Shown piece after piece: positions 33,901 through 55,394 of a DNA stretch of 64,000 bases. The stretch is from contig OZ005691.1 in assembly GCA_963930775.1 (NCBI GenBank), positions 4,394,500-4,458,499 of the forward strand, in the 5' to 3' direction. The position numbers were made by a program, and so were the translations under genes. The notes under the pieces were generated by a model. The model was not told where the DNA came from. It searched no databases and saw only the letters and a program-made list of their open reading frames with translations. This DNA is from Cliona cf. orientalis (taxonomy: Eukaryota > Porifera > Demospongiae > Clionaida > Clionaidae). How positions within the stretch are numbered: the stretch's first letter is position 1; every line of letters starts with the position of its first letter.

Positions 33901-36123
33901 GTCTAGAGAATTGATGACAGTATTCTAAAGCTTACGAAGTGTCTTTCTTGTCCTACTTGACTCCTCTGGCTTGCTGGAGGTCGAGACCACACAACGATAC
34001 GTCCAAATATACAGGAAGACAGTTGATATCAATAACATGTGTCTCGGCTTTCTTCAACTCTCCGCGCCTTTTTCATGTTTTTGACCAATGACATGATATG
34101 ATGCATGTGCACAGCCCCACCCCTTTTTATGAAATTGGGTGTGGCTCAGTTACAGTACGGTGTCACAGTAATTTTGACATTCCCCCTTTATGGTACCCCC
34201 GTACGTGGAATAATTTGCTCCCCATGCCGCATACCCTCGGTATCCCCAATGGTACCCCTTAGGAAATATTGAATCCCCTTCACGCGCATAGCGCTGATCA
34301 CTGGCAATGCAGGTTGAGCTTAGGGGAAGAGACTAGGTTGAGCTCGAGGTTAATGAGGAAAAAAAAAATCTAGCTATCCTGTGCTTTCTGACACCTCAAA
34401 GGACAAAAGAGGGTGAAGTAGGAGTACCGGTAGTTCCTCCTCATCTCATGGTGCATGTCCCATAATGAGATAACATCTCCTTAGTTACCTGTCTAAAGCG
34501 GAGAAGACTTTCAACTTTCTCGAAGAAGCAAAAGTGACTGTCTGGATACAGTCGTCATTTCCCATGATATTGAAATAGCTATTACCGTGGCCCTGAGGTG
34601 TCCTAAACCACTTAGACCTCTTAAGTCATTCAGACCTAAGAAGTGCCCATGCTAAGACATGATGCTAAGCGATTCACACTCTCTGCTAAGCGATTCGATC
34701 TTAAGAAGTACCAGTATTCTCTGATCCACGATTATGCTAAGCGATTAATTAAATTGCTCTAACGTGTGGTGCTCTATGCTAAGAAGCACCTCTGCTAAGC
34801 GATTAATTTCTAAGAAGTAGCAGTGCTAAGAAGTTGCCGCTAATATGAATAAGACAGCGTCCCTATAACTTGCGCATGCGCAATCAAGTGAGCGCGGCGT
34901 GGTTTGAACTTTGACCTATTCTTTAGAGGACTGGCACGACTCTGAACTTTTGTCTGGTATTCCCGTGAAACAACCATTGCAGTTGAAGTGGCCTAAATCA
35001 TAAATCCATTTACAGACAGGATCTAGATCCAAAACATTGCGCAGGTTCAAGGTTCATGTAACGTTGGGCGTGCAAATGCGTGCGGACGCATACGCGCATG
35101 TACATGTAGGCATGGGCATGTGCGCAGAGCATAATTTAGCTCAATCGCTTAGCGGCTACTAATCAATCGCTTAGCATAGGTGCTTCTTAGCATAGAGCAC
35201 CACACGATGGAGCAACTTATTAATCGTTTAGCATAATCGTGGAGCAGAGAACACTGGTACTTCTTAAGATCGAATCACTTAGCAGAGGGTGTGAATCGCT
35301 TAGCATCATGTCTTAGCATGGGCACTTCTTAGGTCTGAATGACTTAAGAGGTCCACTTAGTTGGAGTGGCTTAGGACACCTCAGGGCCACCGTAAGCTAT
35401 AGCTACTACACCTGTCCCATATATATGTAGCTACATGCCTGTGATATATCGAGACAAAACAATTGAATGTGAACAATGTGAGCTATGGTTTTACGCAGAC
35501 TATGGTGGCATTCCTGAACATTGGTTAGCCGATAAGCCAGCAGTCCAATTATTGCAGATCCAGTCGTAATACTGCAATTTTTGCAAAAGCAATAATTCAT
35601 ATAATAATATAGTCTATATATAGCTAACCGTTATTCTCTCATTTTCTTGATAATAATAATTACACCCTGGTACCGGTACTTGTGTGTTGAAATTAATTAA
35701 TAATTGGTATGAGGTATATACCTATTGTAAGAATAATTGCCTACGGCTAGCCTGGGGTACCAAACGATTCCTAGTATGGGGGTGTCAAGATTTCTAGGAT
35801 ATTAATTTTGGTAGGGGGTACCAAAGTTCCTAGGAAATTTGGTATATATGGGGGTGTCAAAATTCCTAGGATATTATAATTTAAATTTGGTAAGGGGTAC
35901 CAGAATTCCTTACTCACAAGGGGGTTCCAAATATCCTAGGGGGGTGTATAAAAATTACTTGTATTTTATATGGAATGGGGGTGCAAAATTTCCTGGGATG
36001 CCAAATATACTATGTCACCGGGTAATAGATATGCATGCATGGTTCTGAACACCATTTAGATATTAAAAAATACTTCATTTGACAGAGTCTGAACATTATA
36101 AAAATTAAGAACGTGACAGGTTC
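33901..36123. other. intergenic DNA between mARC-like paralogues A and B
   Basis: No gene is recognised. It contains the second copy of the segment seen at 26680-27260 (here 34490-34583 and 35400-36020), split by an 800-bp fold-back element at about 34590-35396. GGGGTGTCAA and TTCCTAGGA words recur at 35780-36000. Confidence 0.55.
34590..35396. mobile_element. 800-bp fold-back element built from CTTAGC words
   Basis: The left end reads CGTGGCCCTGAGGTGTCC and the right end GGACACCTCAGGGCCACCG. Arms of about 240 bases are inverted copies and consist largely of TAAGCGATT, CTAAGAAGT and CTTAAG words (AATCGCTTAG, ACTTCTTAG on the right). The centre (about 34850-35130) is unique and includes TTGCGCATGCGCAA. 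It interrupts a segment that is uninterrupted in its copy at 26760-26800. Confidence 0.8.
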
Positions 36124-36471
36124 TTAGTACTTTTTCCACTCCATGACTTTTACCACATCACCCACTCTGACTTTGCCTGTCCGCTGTAGAGGGAGCATCT
36201 GCTGGCCGAACCTGGCATGAGCTGGGCCTTGGGGGGCACGGTAAGTCCGAAGGATGTCCAAAGGGCCGAGTTTATCCACCTCTCCGGTGTCCTGATTGAT
36301 ACCAGTCATCTTGCAACGCTGTGTGTATGAGGAATACAATTAATTTTGAGGGTGAGTATATACACTGTTACAGTAGATCTGTTATCGGCCACCTATGTGA
36401 TTGTCTGTGTGTGCACATGACTGAGTCAATATTAAAGGAGAGGAAAAGAGAAGGAAGAGGGGAGGGGGAGG

Positions 36472-36503
<32 letters not shown>

Positions 36504-37580
36504 AGAGAGGGAGGGAGGGAGGGTGGGAAGGGGAGAGGGAGAGAGAGACTCAGAGAACATGTGTACATGTACCTACATGTACATGACTGGAGCATGCATT
36601 TGTGGTGAGGCTGAGGTCATACAAATGCTATAATGCTATAATGAGGGGAAACGTTACCATGCCAGCGGGCATGTGACTACTAATCTTGACTGTGTGTACT
36701 TAATATCTTTGATGTATAACTATAATGTGCCAACCAGATGCACACATGCAACCATTCCAAATGTACAATACATGTATCTTACATGTACATTCTCTGCTCA
36801 TTCAAGAAAATGGTCTGAGGCCGTACTGTACTTACTTACCTCCACATACGTATACACTAGAAAGGGGACCTCTCCAATGTGAACCAAGAACCAATCATCC
36901 TCCTCAAAGGCTCTGGAGCATCCCGCCACTTCAATGTTCATCCGAAATCTATTCAATGGCACCTCGTTCACTCCTCTCTCTCTCAGTCTGGCATTCAAAT
37001 CAGCCAGCGATTCGTGAGACGCAACGGTCACTGGTGCTACATCTGCCAGACAGACTTGCATAGGGGGGAGTTTATTTTTGAGGCTGGGGGGTATGGTTGG
37101 AACCAATCGCTGAAAGCTCTCCCCAGCACTAGGAATCTTCTCAGCACTAGCCACGAGTCTGTTGAACGTCGTCTCGAGTCCAATGAGTTGATTAAACCAT
37201 TTAGCTGGGATCTCCCCCTGATCAATCACCCTCACTTTCTCGTCGTAGCCGACGTAGGCGTCCACGCGAGGTCCCTCTAAGATTGGCTCGAATTTCAAGT
37301 CCCAGCTCATGCTCGGAGCACTGGCGCAGAGAAATCGTTTGCCATTTTCCACGACAAAACTAGCTGTGACCGTGGCCATTATGGGGTAGCCACTCCGCTG
37401 AGAGAGAAGGGCACCTTTACTGGTCATCATCATGAATCTTCGGTCACCGGCCACGCCAAACTCGTCGAACTCGATCTCCGTGACTTGGATAGACTTGCAT
37501 GACTTGATTGGGAATACATTGAGAGCAGTCACTCTGGGAGGGTCAACAGATGAGTCACTGCCAGCAGCCAGGGACGCCAT
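36124..37580 (-). CDS. mARC-like MOSC-domain molybdoenzyme, paralogue B
   Basis: Exons 37580-36840 and 36318-36124 (phase 0) give 311 residues. The layout matches paralogue A: PRVTALNVFPIKSCKSI, GVAGDRRFMMMTS, LNRFRMNIEVAGCSRAFEED, and exon 2 starting RCKMTGINQDTGEVD with the metal-binding cysteine at about residue 249. I chose the ATG of MASLAAGSDS. The codon for the longer frame is GTG, and an acceptor-like TTTACAG just upstream suggests a 5' leader exon. The 520-base intron contains a GA-rich microsatellite (36452-36547). The order and orientation, A-B-C all minus strand, indicate tandem duplication. The three proteins differ mainly in the middle of the MOSC domain, where substrate contacts would lie (inference). 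Confidence 0.85.
36452..36547. repeat. GA-rich microsatellite
   Basis: This is an impure run of GA, GGGA and GGGGG words, purine on the plus strand, in the intron of mARC-like paralogue B. Confidence 0.85.
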
Positions 37581-38019
37581 GACCGGGGGGTACACTGTAA
37601 ATCATAAATTATTTTATGGTTCAAAACCTGTATAATCAGTATCCTTGCACCCATGAGACTACATGCCTAAAAATATTAAATTGTGTAGCCTCTAATCAGG
37701 ATATAATAATTTACAGAGGGAGAGAGATATTTTGGGCATCTACTCTATAACTTACAAGATATATCCCGAGAGGTGAACGGTAGTCTAGCGGGCCAGCCAC
37801 CACCCTTCAGCTGATACATGTATGTATGGGTGGAGTTTGGCATGCAGAGAAGCTGTAAGGGGTGGGGCTTGTTCAGCGACCATTTCCATATCATAATATT
37901 AGATTTTCATGAGCTCGGGAGGGGTATACCATCAATACATGACACTGTATCATGCATGTACATGAATAAATATATAAAAATAATATTATGCTAGATTCAG
38001 ATAATTTGGTGGCATGAGT

Positions 38020-39215
38020 CTATTTCTTTCTCTCTATAATTTGAATAATATCTCCAACATGGACCTTGCCAGACTTCTGAAGGGGGATCAAATGTTGACC
38101 AAAATTGGCATGTGTGGGTCCCTGGGGGGCTCGGTACTTGCGTAGAATGTCAATGGGTCCAATCTTGTCCACCACTCCGGTCTCTTGGTTCACACTGGTC
38201 TGCTTACAACGCTGCAGGTGGAGGGATCAAGTGTAAAGGCAGTGGCAATCATCTCAAAACAGTTACTATACAATAATTGAAGTTGGTAAATGTTATTAAA
38301 GTATACTGTCTTCGTCCCCAGGTCCATTCCCAGCTTTTCAGTATATAATATCGAAAAAGCGAGGAATGGGCCTGGGGACGAGGCTAACTGATCATGATTT
38401 AATTTTAGTCTCGTGACATGATTAATTTTATATCCTCATCTATACACCATATCCCTTAGAAATCTAAGTAGTAAAGGGGGGACAAATTAAATGCTACTTA
38501 CCGCACAATACTCATAGACCAGGAAGGGAATGCCTCCGATGCGAATCTGTAGCCACTCATCCTCTTCAAAGGCCCGGGAGCAGCCAGCAATCTCAATGTT
38601 CATCCGAAATCGATCCAGACCAACTTCACTGACGCCATTCTGCGTCATCTTTTCGTTTAGATCACCCAGTGATTCCTGTGATACCAAAGACACTGGTGAT
38701 TCATTCGCCAGTCCAACTTGGATACCAGACACTCTATTCTCTAAATTCTTTGGAACGTTCTCAACAGATCTCCGATATTTTTCACCTATGCTGCTTCCAT
38801 CTGCACTCGCAACTAGACGAACCTTCCCACCGCAGTCTGGACCAATCAGCTCATTGCACCATCTTGCGGCCTCATCACCTTGATCGATCATTCGAACACT
38901 ACAGTCCCACAGATGTGTATCAATTCTTTGGCCCTCCGTGACAAGTTCAATTTTCAAATCCCAGCTCACACTTGGAGCACTCATGCAGAAGTATTCTCGG
39001 CCATTTTCGACTATATACTTTGAAACAACGGTGGTCATTACTCCAAAGCGCCGCTGGCTGAGGTAGCGATTGTTCTGGTCGATCATCATGAGCCGTCGAT
39101 CGCCAACCACTCCAAACTCGTCAAATTCAATCTCAGAGACTGAGAGAGCCTTACAGGACTTGATTGGGTAGATGTTGAGCTTAGATACTCGGGGAGGATC
39201 GACAGAGGACTCCAT
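38020..39215 (-). CDS. mARC-like MOSC-domain molybdoenzyme, paralogue C
   Basis: Exons 39215-38502 and 38211-38020 (phase 0) give 301 residues. Exon 2 is too interrupted by context to be seen as a long frame, but it translates cleanly from the acceptor: RCKQTSVNQETGVVD, LRKYRAPQGPTHANFGQ, GKVHVGDII, ending ERKK and a stop. Exon 1 shows PRVSKLNIYPIKSCKAL, GVVGDRRLMMID and LDRFRMNIEIAGCSRAFEED. The molybdenum-ligating cysteine is residue 240. As in A and B, the intron falls directly before the Arg-Cys pair. A hairpin repeat lies in the intron at 38310-38382. The intron position is ancestral to the three-gene array. Confidence 0.85.
38310..38382. repeat. 73-bp hairpin repeat
   Basis: CTTCGTCCCCAGGTCCATTCC pairs with GGAATGGGCCTGGGGACGAGG, and CTTTT pairs with AAAAG inside, around an AT-rich loop. 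It lies in the intron of mARC-like paralogue C. Confidence 0.75.
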
Positions 39216-40425
39216 TGTAGATGACTAGTGTACAGAATTGACTACTGTAACAATTGCTGAGCCATTCAAGAATTTTGCTGCACTGTAAAAGCAGATGATG
39301 AAATATCATCAAGTTATTATGCAACAATTTATTACAACAGGATATTGTATGTGGTAATGAATGATCAATGGCATAGCCAGGGGTGGGTCTCAACATTGGT
39401 AACTACGTGTATACAACATGCACATGATCCCTTGAGCAAATCATATCTGATTGAATTCAAAAAGAGCCATGATTTAGTGGCCTATTGCAGAGTCCCGTAC
39501 AATAATAATATGCTCCCTTAACTCCCTAGCGTGAATGTAAAGTAAACACTATCTTCCCCTCCAAACAATAATATTAACTCCCCCACCCTTGAAGTACTAC
39601 ATGTAAAATGGAAACAGTCACTTAATAGAGGGGAGCACTATATGACAGCATTTTCAACATGGTGTTTAACATAGCATGGGAATTCAGGAATGATAAAGAA
39701 TAGCCAAGTACAGTACATACACGGCAAACAATGGGAATGCACTCACCGTGCTATATATAGACTGTCATTTAATACCACATGCCCATTCTGTGGCCAATAC
39801 AAGTTTAACATACATACATACTCTATTCAGAGCATCTATTGACAACAATAGACAGTCACTGAGTCACTCAACTAAACAGTGAGTACCAGTTACTGAGTAG
39901 TACGTTTAGCCAGCAACCTTTGAGTTGGCATTCAGAGTCAATACTCAAGTCAGGCTTATGGTATCTGAAAAGGTCAGCCAGTTATTCTTGGAATAAATTA
40001 TTGATTAGCATATAAAGTACCTCTCCTAAGCTATATTGCAGTACTAAAATAATTTATATAAAAGTCATGGTTTTGTGATCACAACTTGATCAACACAGAG
40101 AAACAATTCAGGTAGGTCTCATTGTCTCACTACTGATTTCATGATAATTTTACGCGATGACACAATAGATCTAATTATCGATTCCCGTTTAGAGAAACGT
40201 ACAAACTTACAAGGAAGAGGAGTTGCAGGGGCTAGGACTGTACTTGTGGGTTGGTGCCTCGCCTCGGGCCCTTCTTCACAACTACAAAGGATCGGAGAAC
40301 CGGATATCGTGAAATGCGGTTTCAATCAAATCACGGATATTAATCACTTTAAAAATTTTGGATCTAACCGTGTAAAATTTCAACAGCCAATCATCGGCTA
40401 ACCGTACAAAATTTATTTGGGCAGG
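39216..40425. other. intergenic DNA and probable Rab promoter
   Basis: No gene is recognised. An 86-residue plus-strand open frame (40141-40401) has an ordinary composition but no homology I know and no partner exon. The final 300 bases are less AT-rich and must contain the promoter of the Rab gene. No TATA box is obvious. Confidence 0.45.
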
Positions 40426-50244
<9,819 letters not shown>

Positions 50245-50568
50245 GTTATTATCCACATTTTTTCTTATTCATCATACTTCATTGTATTTTAAAATTGTGT
50301 TTGTGTTGTGTACTGTTCTTTAGCCTGTTCTTTCAATTTCACTATGTCTACATAAACTGTCAGTAAACATTAAAATTTTAATTATTGCCATAGATCATTA
50401 CAAACAGCAGAATTATTATCGCTGGATCATGATCAAGGTCATACGCTAAACTCCTTACGCGTCTTGTGATATTATTACCGGGTATTGTGCACAACTGGAA
50501 TTGTACAAGTAAATTTGGCGATCTTTACCATCTGCGATTTCCTCTAATATATACTTGCGTTGGCTGAA

Positions 50569-52205
50569 ATGGCGTCAAATGCTGCGAGGTGGTCGAGACT
50601 GTTCGGTGGTGTAAAGGGAGCTGTGATCGGAATGATACACGTACAGGCACTCCCAGGTAAGGCTTTTGAAAGTCAGGAAAGTACACACTGCATGGAGACA
50701 AAATCATGCTTGTACAGTCTAGTAGTGATGCACGCATATAGGTTTAATTGATGACCCTTTACCAAATCTCCCTCCACGTGTACATGTGGGATGATTACAC
50801 TTCTTCCCTCCACGAATCTCCATCCCTCGGTTGGCTAGATTTCAAGCTGTTTTGGTTTTCAAAGTTTGGAATTTTAATCGAGCCAAGTTAGTCATAAAGC
50901 TGTTACCTGGCTGGAGGTAGTAAGGGTGCTTCTATCAATTTTGTGTGTAAGGCCACCCCAATATGATTCACTGTTTCCCCTTTCACCAGAAAGCCTGGGG
51001 CATGCGGGCGGGCGGTTCATTATTCATTATTCATTATCACTATACATATTAGAGCGCCAGCAACATTGACGACCAATGCCAAAGCTATTGTTAAACAACG
51101 AGATAAGAGCGGGTATACTAATACACTATAATGAATAAAATCTGGAAATTGTGGAAATGATGCGGGCGGGAATTGGGAAACAACTAATTATATTGGAGTG
51201 GCCTAACTTTCCTTACATCATAATAATGTGGTTGTTGGCAATGTAGGGAATAATGGTAATCTTGGTAATGCGGGTAATAAAATTTGGGGAATAATAATAA
51301 TTATTATTATTATTGTTGCAGTGCAATAACAATATCTCACGTACTAATAGAGCTGCGTGAGTTTATAGACTTGCGATTTTGAATTAGGGCTAAGATTGTC
51401 TGCCAAGAGAGTTGCAGTATTTCGTTTCTTCCATCCTGCATGTGGATGTTTTTAGATATGCAAGCATGCCAATTTAGCTGGTATACCTGCTTCATTCTGC
51501 TCACCCAGATTCTTTGAAAATTCATGAGCTAGTATCATGGTACACTTGATGCTTCTATACTCTGAAGTACTTATGGGCTCCCCATGTGTGTTAAAATGAG
51601 TCACTGAAACAGCTAGCATTAAATTTGGCAAACCAATCATTAATGCAACAGCAAATGTTTTGCAATTATTATTATTATTATTATTGATTTGATAAACACA
51701 CCACTATAGGTGCAGCATAAATTAAAGTATAAATAAAATAGATATTATAGGATGATAAAGTAAAATAAAGAAAGAAAATGAAATGTTATACTGAACAGAT
51801 ATGGATAATTTCTTCACTTAAATGTGAATTCAGGTCTGGTGCCAGTCTGACATCTCGTATATTATGAGTGCTTACAGCGAAATAGTGCAGACAGTAAAAT
51901 TTTGGCCATTCTTTTCTTTAACAATCACCAATTTGCACCAATTAAAAATCTCTCCATACATACATAATATCATGCAGGTACTCCGAGGTATCACCTGGCA
52001 GTTGATGACATCATCAACAGGGCATGCCTTGAAGCGGAGATCTACCGTGAGTGTGGTGTCCACGGGATCATCGTGGAGAACATGCACGACACACCTTACC
52101 TCAATGGAGGGCTGGGTGCAGAGGTCACGGCCTGCATGACCCGAGTGACGAGTGAGGTGAGACGGTTGGTGCCTCGGCTGGCTCTAGGGGTGCAGGTACT
52201 GTCAG
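50569..52205 (+). CDS. BtpA-family protein, 5' part (copy A)
   Basis: Exon 1 (50569-50656) and exon 2 (51978-52205) join in phase 1 and encode 105 residues. They are clearly the N-terminal half of a BtpA/SgcQ-family TIM barrel. MASNAARWSRLFGGVKGAVIG is followed by MIHVQALPGTPRY, then GVHGIIVENMHDTPYLNG, VTACMTRVTSEVR and LGVQVLSG. The family is named after a cyanobacterial photosystem I biogenesis protein, and animal members have no settled function. A good donor (TCAG|GTGAGC) follows exon 2, but no exon with the expected C-terminal half lies downstream. Instead the next gene runs in the opposite direction. So this is either a truncated copy or a gene whose 3' exons lie elsewhere or were lost. 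The sequence is uninterrupted and only 325 bases follow the Rab stop. Confidence 0.7.
50951..51203. mobile_element. GGCCACTCCAAT MITE with TAA flanks
   Basis: The left end reads GGCCACCCCAATATGATT and the right end AATTATATTGGAGTGGCC, with subterminal GCGGGCGGG words. TAA flanks both sides. The third copy of this region (near 62415) reads GTGTGTATTAAACTTTCC without it, so the insertion followed the duplication. Confidence 0.8.
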
Positions 52206-52659
52206 GTGAGCTCTCAGCAGAGAGTATAGATACAGGTACACCATTTGTACCCACTGCCCATGCACGGATGATCAGTTTGACCATCTGAGCCACCAAATGA
52301 GGAAGAAATAAGCAACTAGTTTCTGTGTACTTAGGATGATTAATAAATCTAGCGAGTATGAGAGAGCTCAATCGTTTTGTTTTGTGATCAGCATCAACAC
52401 ATGGAACATGAATGTTGGATATAGCTATATTATGTTCCCGACTAAGACCACCTGGCAATGTGAAATGATAATGTTCCATATACAAAAGCTGCAACGCTGA
52501 AATTTATCAATTAAATGATGTAAGAGGCTACAATAGAACACATTAACAAAAAAAGATTTGCTATAATACACATTATTATACATCTATAATATTATACACA
52601 TGTAGGTATACCACATGTATCTTCTACTAAAGTTTTAGAAACCTTATCTTGTCCACTAT

Positions 52660-53604
52660 TTAAGAGATTGAGAGGTTGCCAACCTCATAATACATACCAA
52701 AACTAGTATTTACTTCACGCATTCTCACAACCTGGCCTTTGCTATTCAGAGTGACAGCTGGATACGAACCAGTGTCATACTCGAGAGGCTTGCCTTGCTC
52801 ACTCCATTCGATCCTTTTCTTGTTTACATTGACGACTCCGTAGACCACATAAAGCTTTCTGAATGAATTAGACATGTGCACGGAGATAATGTGGTTCTGC
52901 TTGTTGATTGCAACGACTGGACAACAGCCCCACATGTCCTTCGATAGAGCCAGATCAAAATCCTTCCATGTGATGCTATGATTCTCCTCCAATGTGCCAA
53001 TATGGAATACAATCTTATTAGTCATTATGCCAGAAGCGTTAGCAGCCACCACCACCAGTCCTTTCTCATTCATACTTATGGAAGGCTCCTTTGTTGGAAT
53101 AGTGAAGACCTCTTCAGCTCCTGAAGCGTGCCATGTGATATCTGTTATAGCTTTGTTGACTTCTCCAATGCGATAGAAAGTTTTGTTACTTTGTTCATAT
53201 ACAACAACGACTGTGCCCAAATTGGTGAATGCAACGGCTGGATTACAGCCTCCGCTTCCAAGAGTATGGTCCTTTTCTGACCATTTGATTTCCTTTGTTT
53301 GCTCATCAATTACGCCAATGCTGTACCAGAGAGTGTTCCCCCACTGTGATTTGTGCACTTCAATGACAACTTTGCTATCATTGATTGCTACTTTGGGATA
53401 GTGCCCGTCACTGATATACTGGGGTTGTTGTGCCCATTTGACGTTGTCTCTCTCAATCAAACCCGCTATGGAGTACATTTTTGGCCCATAGAACCATGCA
53501 CTGTTGAAGACCATCACAACCCATCCATCCTTATTGCAACTTAGCTGGGGGTAGCGTCCTGTAAAGTCTTGATTCCTTCTCGTATAGACAGACAGTGATG
53601 CCAT
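52660..53604 (-). CDS. six-repeat protein, probable beta-propeller, family unknown (copy A)
   Basis: This intronless gene encodes 314 residues from the ATG of MASLSVYTRRN; the frame extends further upstream only through a GTG. The protein consists of about six repeats of 46-55 residues. Each starts with a G.YP.(V/L)..N..G-like segment and ends with a (Y/F)..G.(I/V/L)......I.W segment. Examples are GRYPQLSCNKDGWVVMV, GHYPKVAINDSKVVIEVH, PSISMNEKGLVVVAA and GSYPAVTLNSKGQVVRM. Conserved Trp and Tyr residues at fixed spacing and alternating hydrophobic strands suggest a six-bladed propeller. No catalytic motif or signal peptide is evident. I do not recognise a named family; a lectin-like binding protein is possible but unproven. 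It converges on the BtpA fragment. A paralogue with about 85% identity lies at 57590-58522. Confidence 0.75.
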   Translation of the reverse strand: MASLSVYTRRNQDFTGRYPQLSCNKDGWVVMVFNSAWFYGPKMYSIAGLIERDNVKWAQQPQYISDGHYPKVAINDSKVVIEVHKSQWGNTLWYSIGVIDEQTKEIKWSEKDHTLGSGGCNPAVAFTNLGTVVVVYEQSNKTFYRIGEVNKAITDITWHASGAEEVFTIPTKEPSISMNEKGLVVVAANASGIMTNKIVFHIGTLEENHSITWKDFDLALSKDMWGCCPVVAINKQNHIISVHMSNSFRKLYVVYGVVNVNKKRIEWSEQGKPLEYDTGSYPAVTLNSKGQVVRMREVNTSFGMYYEVGNLSIS

Positions 53605-55013
53605 GTTGTAGAGCAATAATGTGAGAAACACTTCAGGTAGCTATAGGTAGCTCGACAATCGTATGCTTTCAGAAAAAGGAAGTTGTAAAATATTCATAGC
53701 TGGCGCGCCACAACGCGTCACACATTGTAATTGTGGCAGGGACTATACATTATCTTTCTGAAAGATAATGTATAGTCCCTGATTGTGGTTACCTCATGCG
53801 GACTACTCCCCATATACTTCTATAGACAAAGGGCGCGGGCCCCAGTGCTACACTTAGAAGCCAGGCTGTTCAGTGAACTTTTTCCAGATTTCCAAGGCTT
53901 CATTCTCAGACGGTTTACTCAGTATCGATTCCATGCCACTGCTTAAGGACATAGTATGGATCATAAAAATACCCTTGTGCTCATTCTAGAATGTCCATTA
54001 CTGATTTGCACAAAATTCAAAGTTCATTCCAGACAGCAATTTGTCCACAGTCAGCAGACAAGATGGCTCACTATGAAGAATCTATTTGTCATGAAGAGTT
54101 TTCGCTTGGACTGTAGCTAGTACTAGTACTAAAGTTTAGCCTGACTTGTGTTTAATAGCTTAGCTATGTTGTACTCTGGAGGGAAGTCTGTCTAAAGTCA
54201 TGAATTATTTGTTCTTTTAAAGTATGTTTGGTGTTCACCAGGTAAGTCCAGTACTCTCCAGATTGTAGTTAAAGATAGTTCTGATACTTACCTATTTGTA
54301 TACCAGGGCCTCGAGGTACAGCTTGCCCATTACTGATTTGCACAAAATTCAAAGTCTGTCCTAGCCAGGCGTGGGTTGACCACCGTGGCCGCCATTGTCA
54401 CTAGTGAAGACTACACTTCTTGATGATCTTGATACCACTAGAAAGCGCTTTTTGTGCTCTCTTCAATGGTACCTTAGACAAGGTCACAGCTTGTTCACAA
54501 CAAAAGTTACAAGCTGAATAATGTAGCTATAATTTTTACCGCCACGTGCGTGGCTTGCATATCATTAATCCCCATACACGTAGTACAAAATTCCATTTTC
54601 CGATAAAATGTATGGACTTCCGGTCACCTTAGCGTAGACTGCACACGTTAATTGTGGAAAATTTTCACTAAGTTGGGGGTGGATCTATGGTATTCATGCA
54701 TATTATGCTGAAAAATTTGGGGGGTGGATCTCTAAAGTACGCCGCAAATTTATGGGCGTAGCCGCAATGATGCAATAATTAAAATAATAATAATGATTAC
54801 CGGTTATTATTCAGATACACCCTGTTTTGGTGGGGTACATGGACAGATGTGACTCAGGTGCAAGTCGAGTCAAGAATGAATATTAATAAAGTCCATGCCC
54901 CGTAGTGTTATAAGTGTATGCCCTAAGCTCTGTAGAAAATCATGTAAATTTCTTGCCTATATGGTTAGGGTTGTTCTCTCTCTCCCCTCTCCCTTTCTCT
55001 CTCTCGCCTACAG
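53605..55013. other. spacer between duplicated blocks A and B
   Basis: No gene is recognised. It holds the 45-bp hairpin insertion at 53737-53781 and two direct copies of ATTACTGATTTGCACAAAATTC (near 53998 and 54330). The join to the Rab exon 7 copy is near 54975. Confidence 0.55.
53737..53781. mobile_element. 45-bp perfect hairpin with 7-bp target duplication
   Basis: Two perfectly complementary 22-base arms (left starting CAGGGACTATACATTATC) flank a single T. ATTGTGG is directly repeated at 53730-53736 and 53782-53788. Apart from the target duplication, the whole unit is palindrome. Confidence 0.85.
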
Positions 55014-55111
55014 CTGAAAGATTACCATTAGACAGAATTGCATTGGACAGCAAAATTGGTACTCTAAAACTAGGACGCTCAGCGGAAAAGAAGGCAAAGT
55101 GTAGTTGTTAA
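55014..55111 (+). pseudogene. isolated copy of Rab exon 7 (copy B)
   Basis: It is identical to Rab exon 7 at 50147-50244 (from AERLPLD to the CSC stop), with the acceptor CGCCTACAG and the 3' UTR. No other Rab exon precedes it, and the CT array is cut to about 35 bases. It marks the left edge of duplicated block B. Confidence 0.85.
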
Positions 55112-55394
55112 GTTATTATCCACATTTTTTCTTATTCATCATACTTCATTGTATTTTAAAATTGTGTTTGTGTTGTGTACTGTTCTTTAGCCTGTTCTTT
55201 CAATTTCACTATGTCTACATAAACTGTCAGTAAACATTAAAATTTTAATTATTACCATAGATCATTACAAACAGCAGAATTATTATCGCTGGATCATCAT
55301 ACGCTAAACTCCTTACGATATTGCGCACAACTACAGTTGTACAAGTAAATTAGTCGATCTTTACCATATGCGATTTCCTCTTGCGTTGGCTGAA

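Noticed and set aside
40141-40401. 86-residue plus-strand frame just upstream of the Rab gene
   Set aside because: No homology, partner exons or duplicate copy support it; it more likely overlaps promoter DNA.
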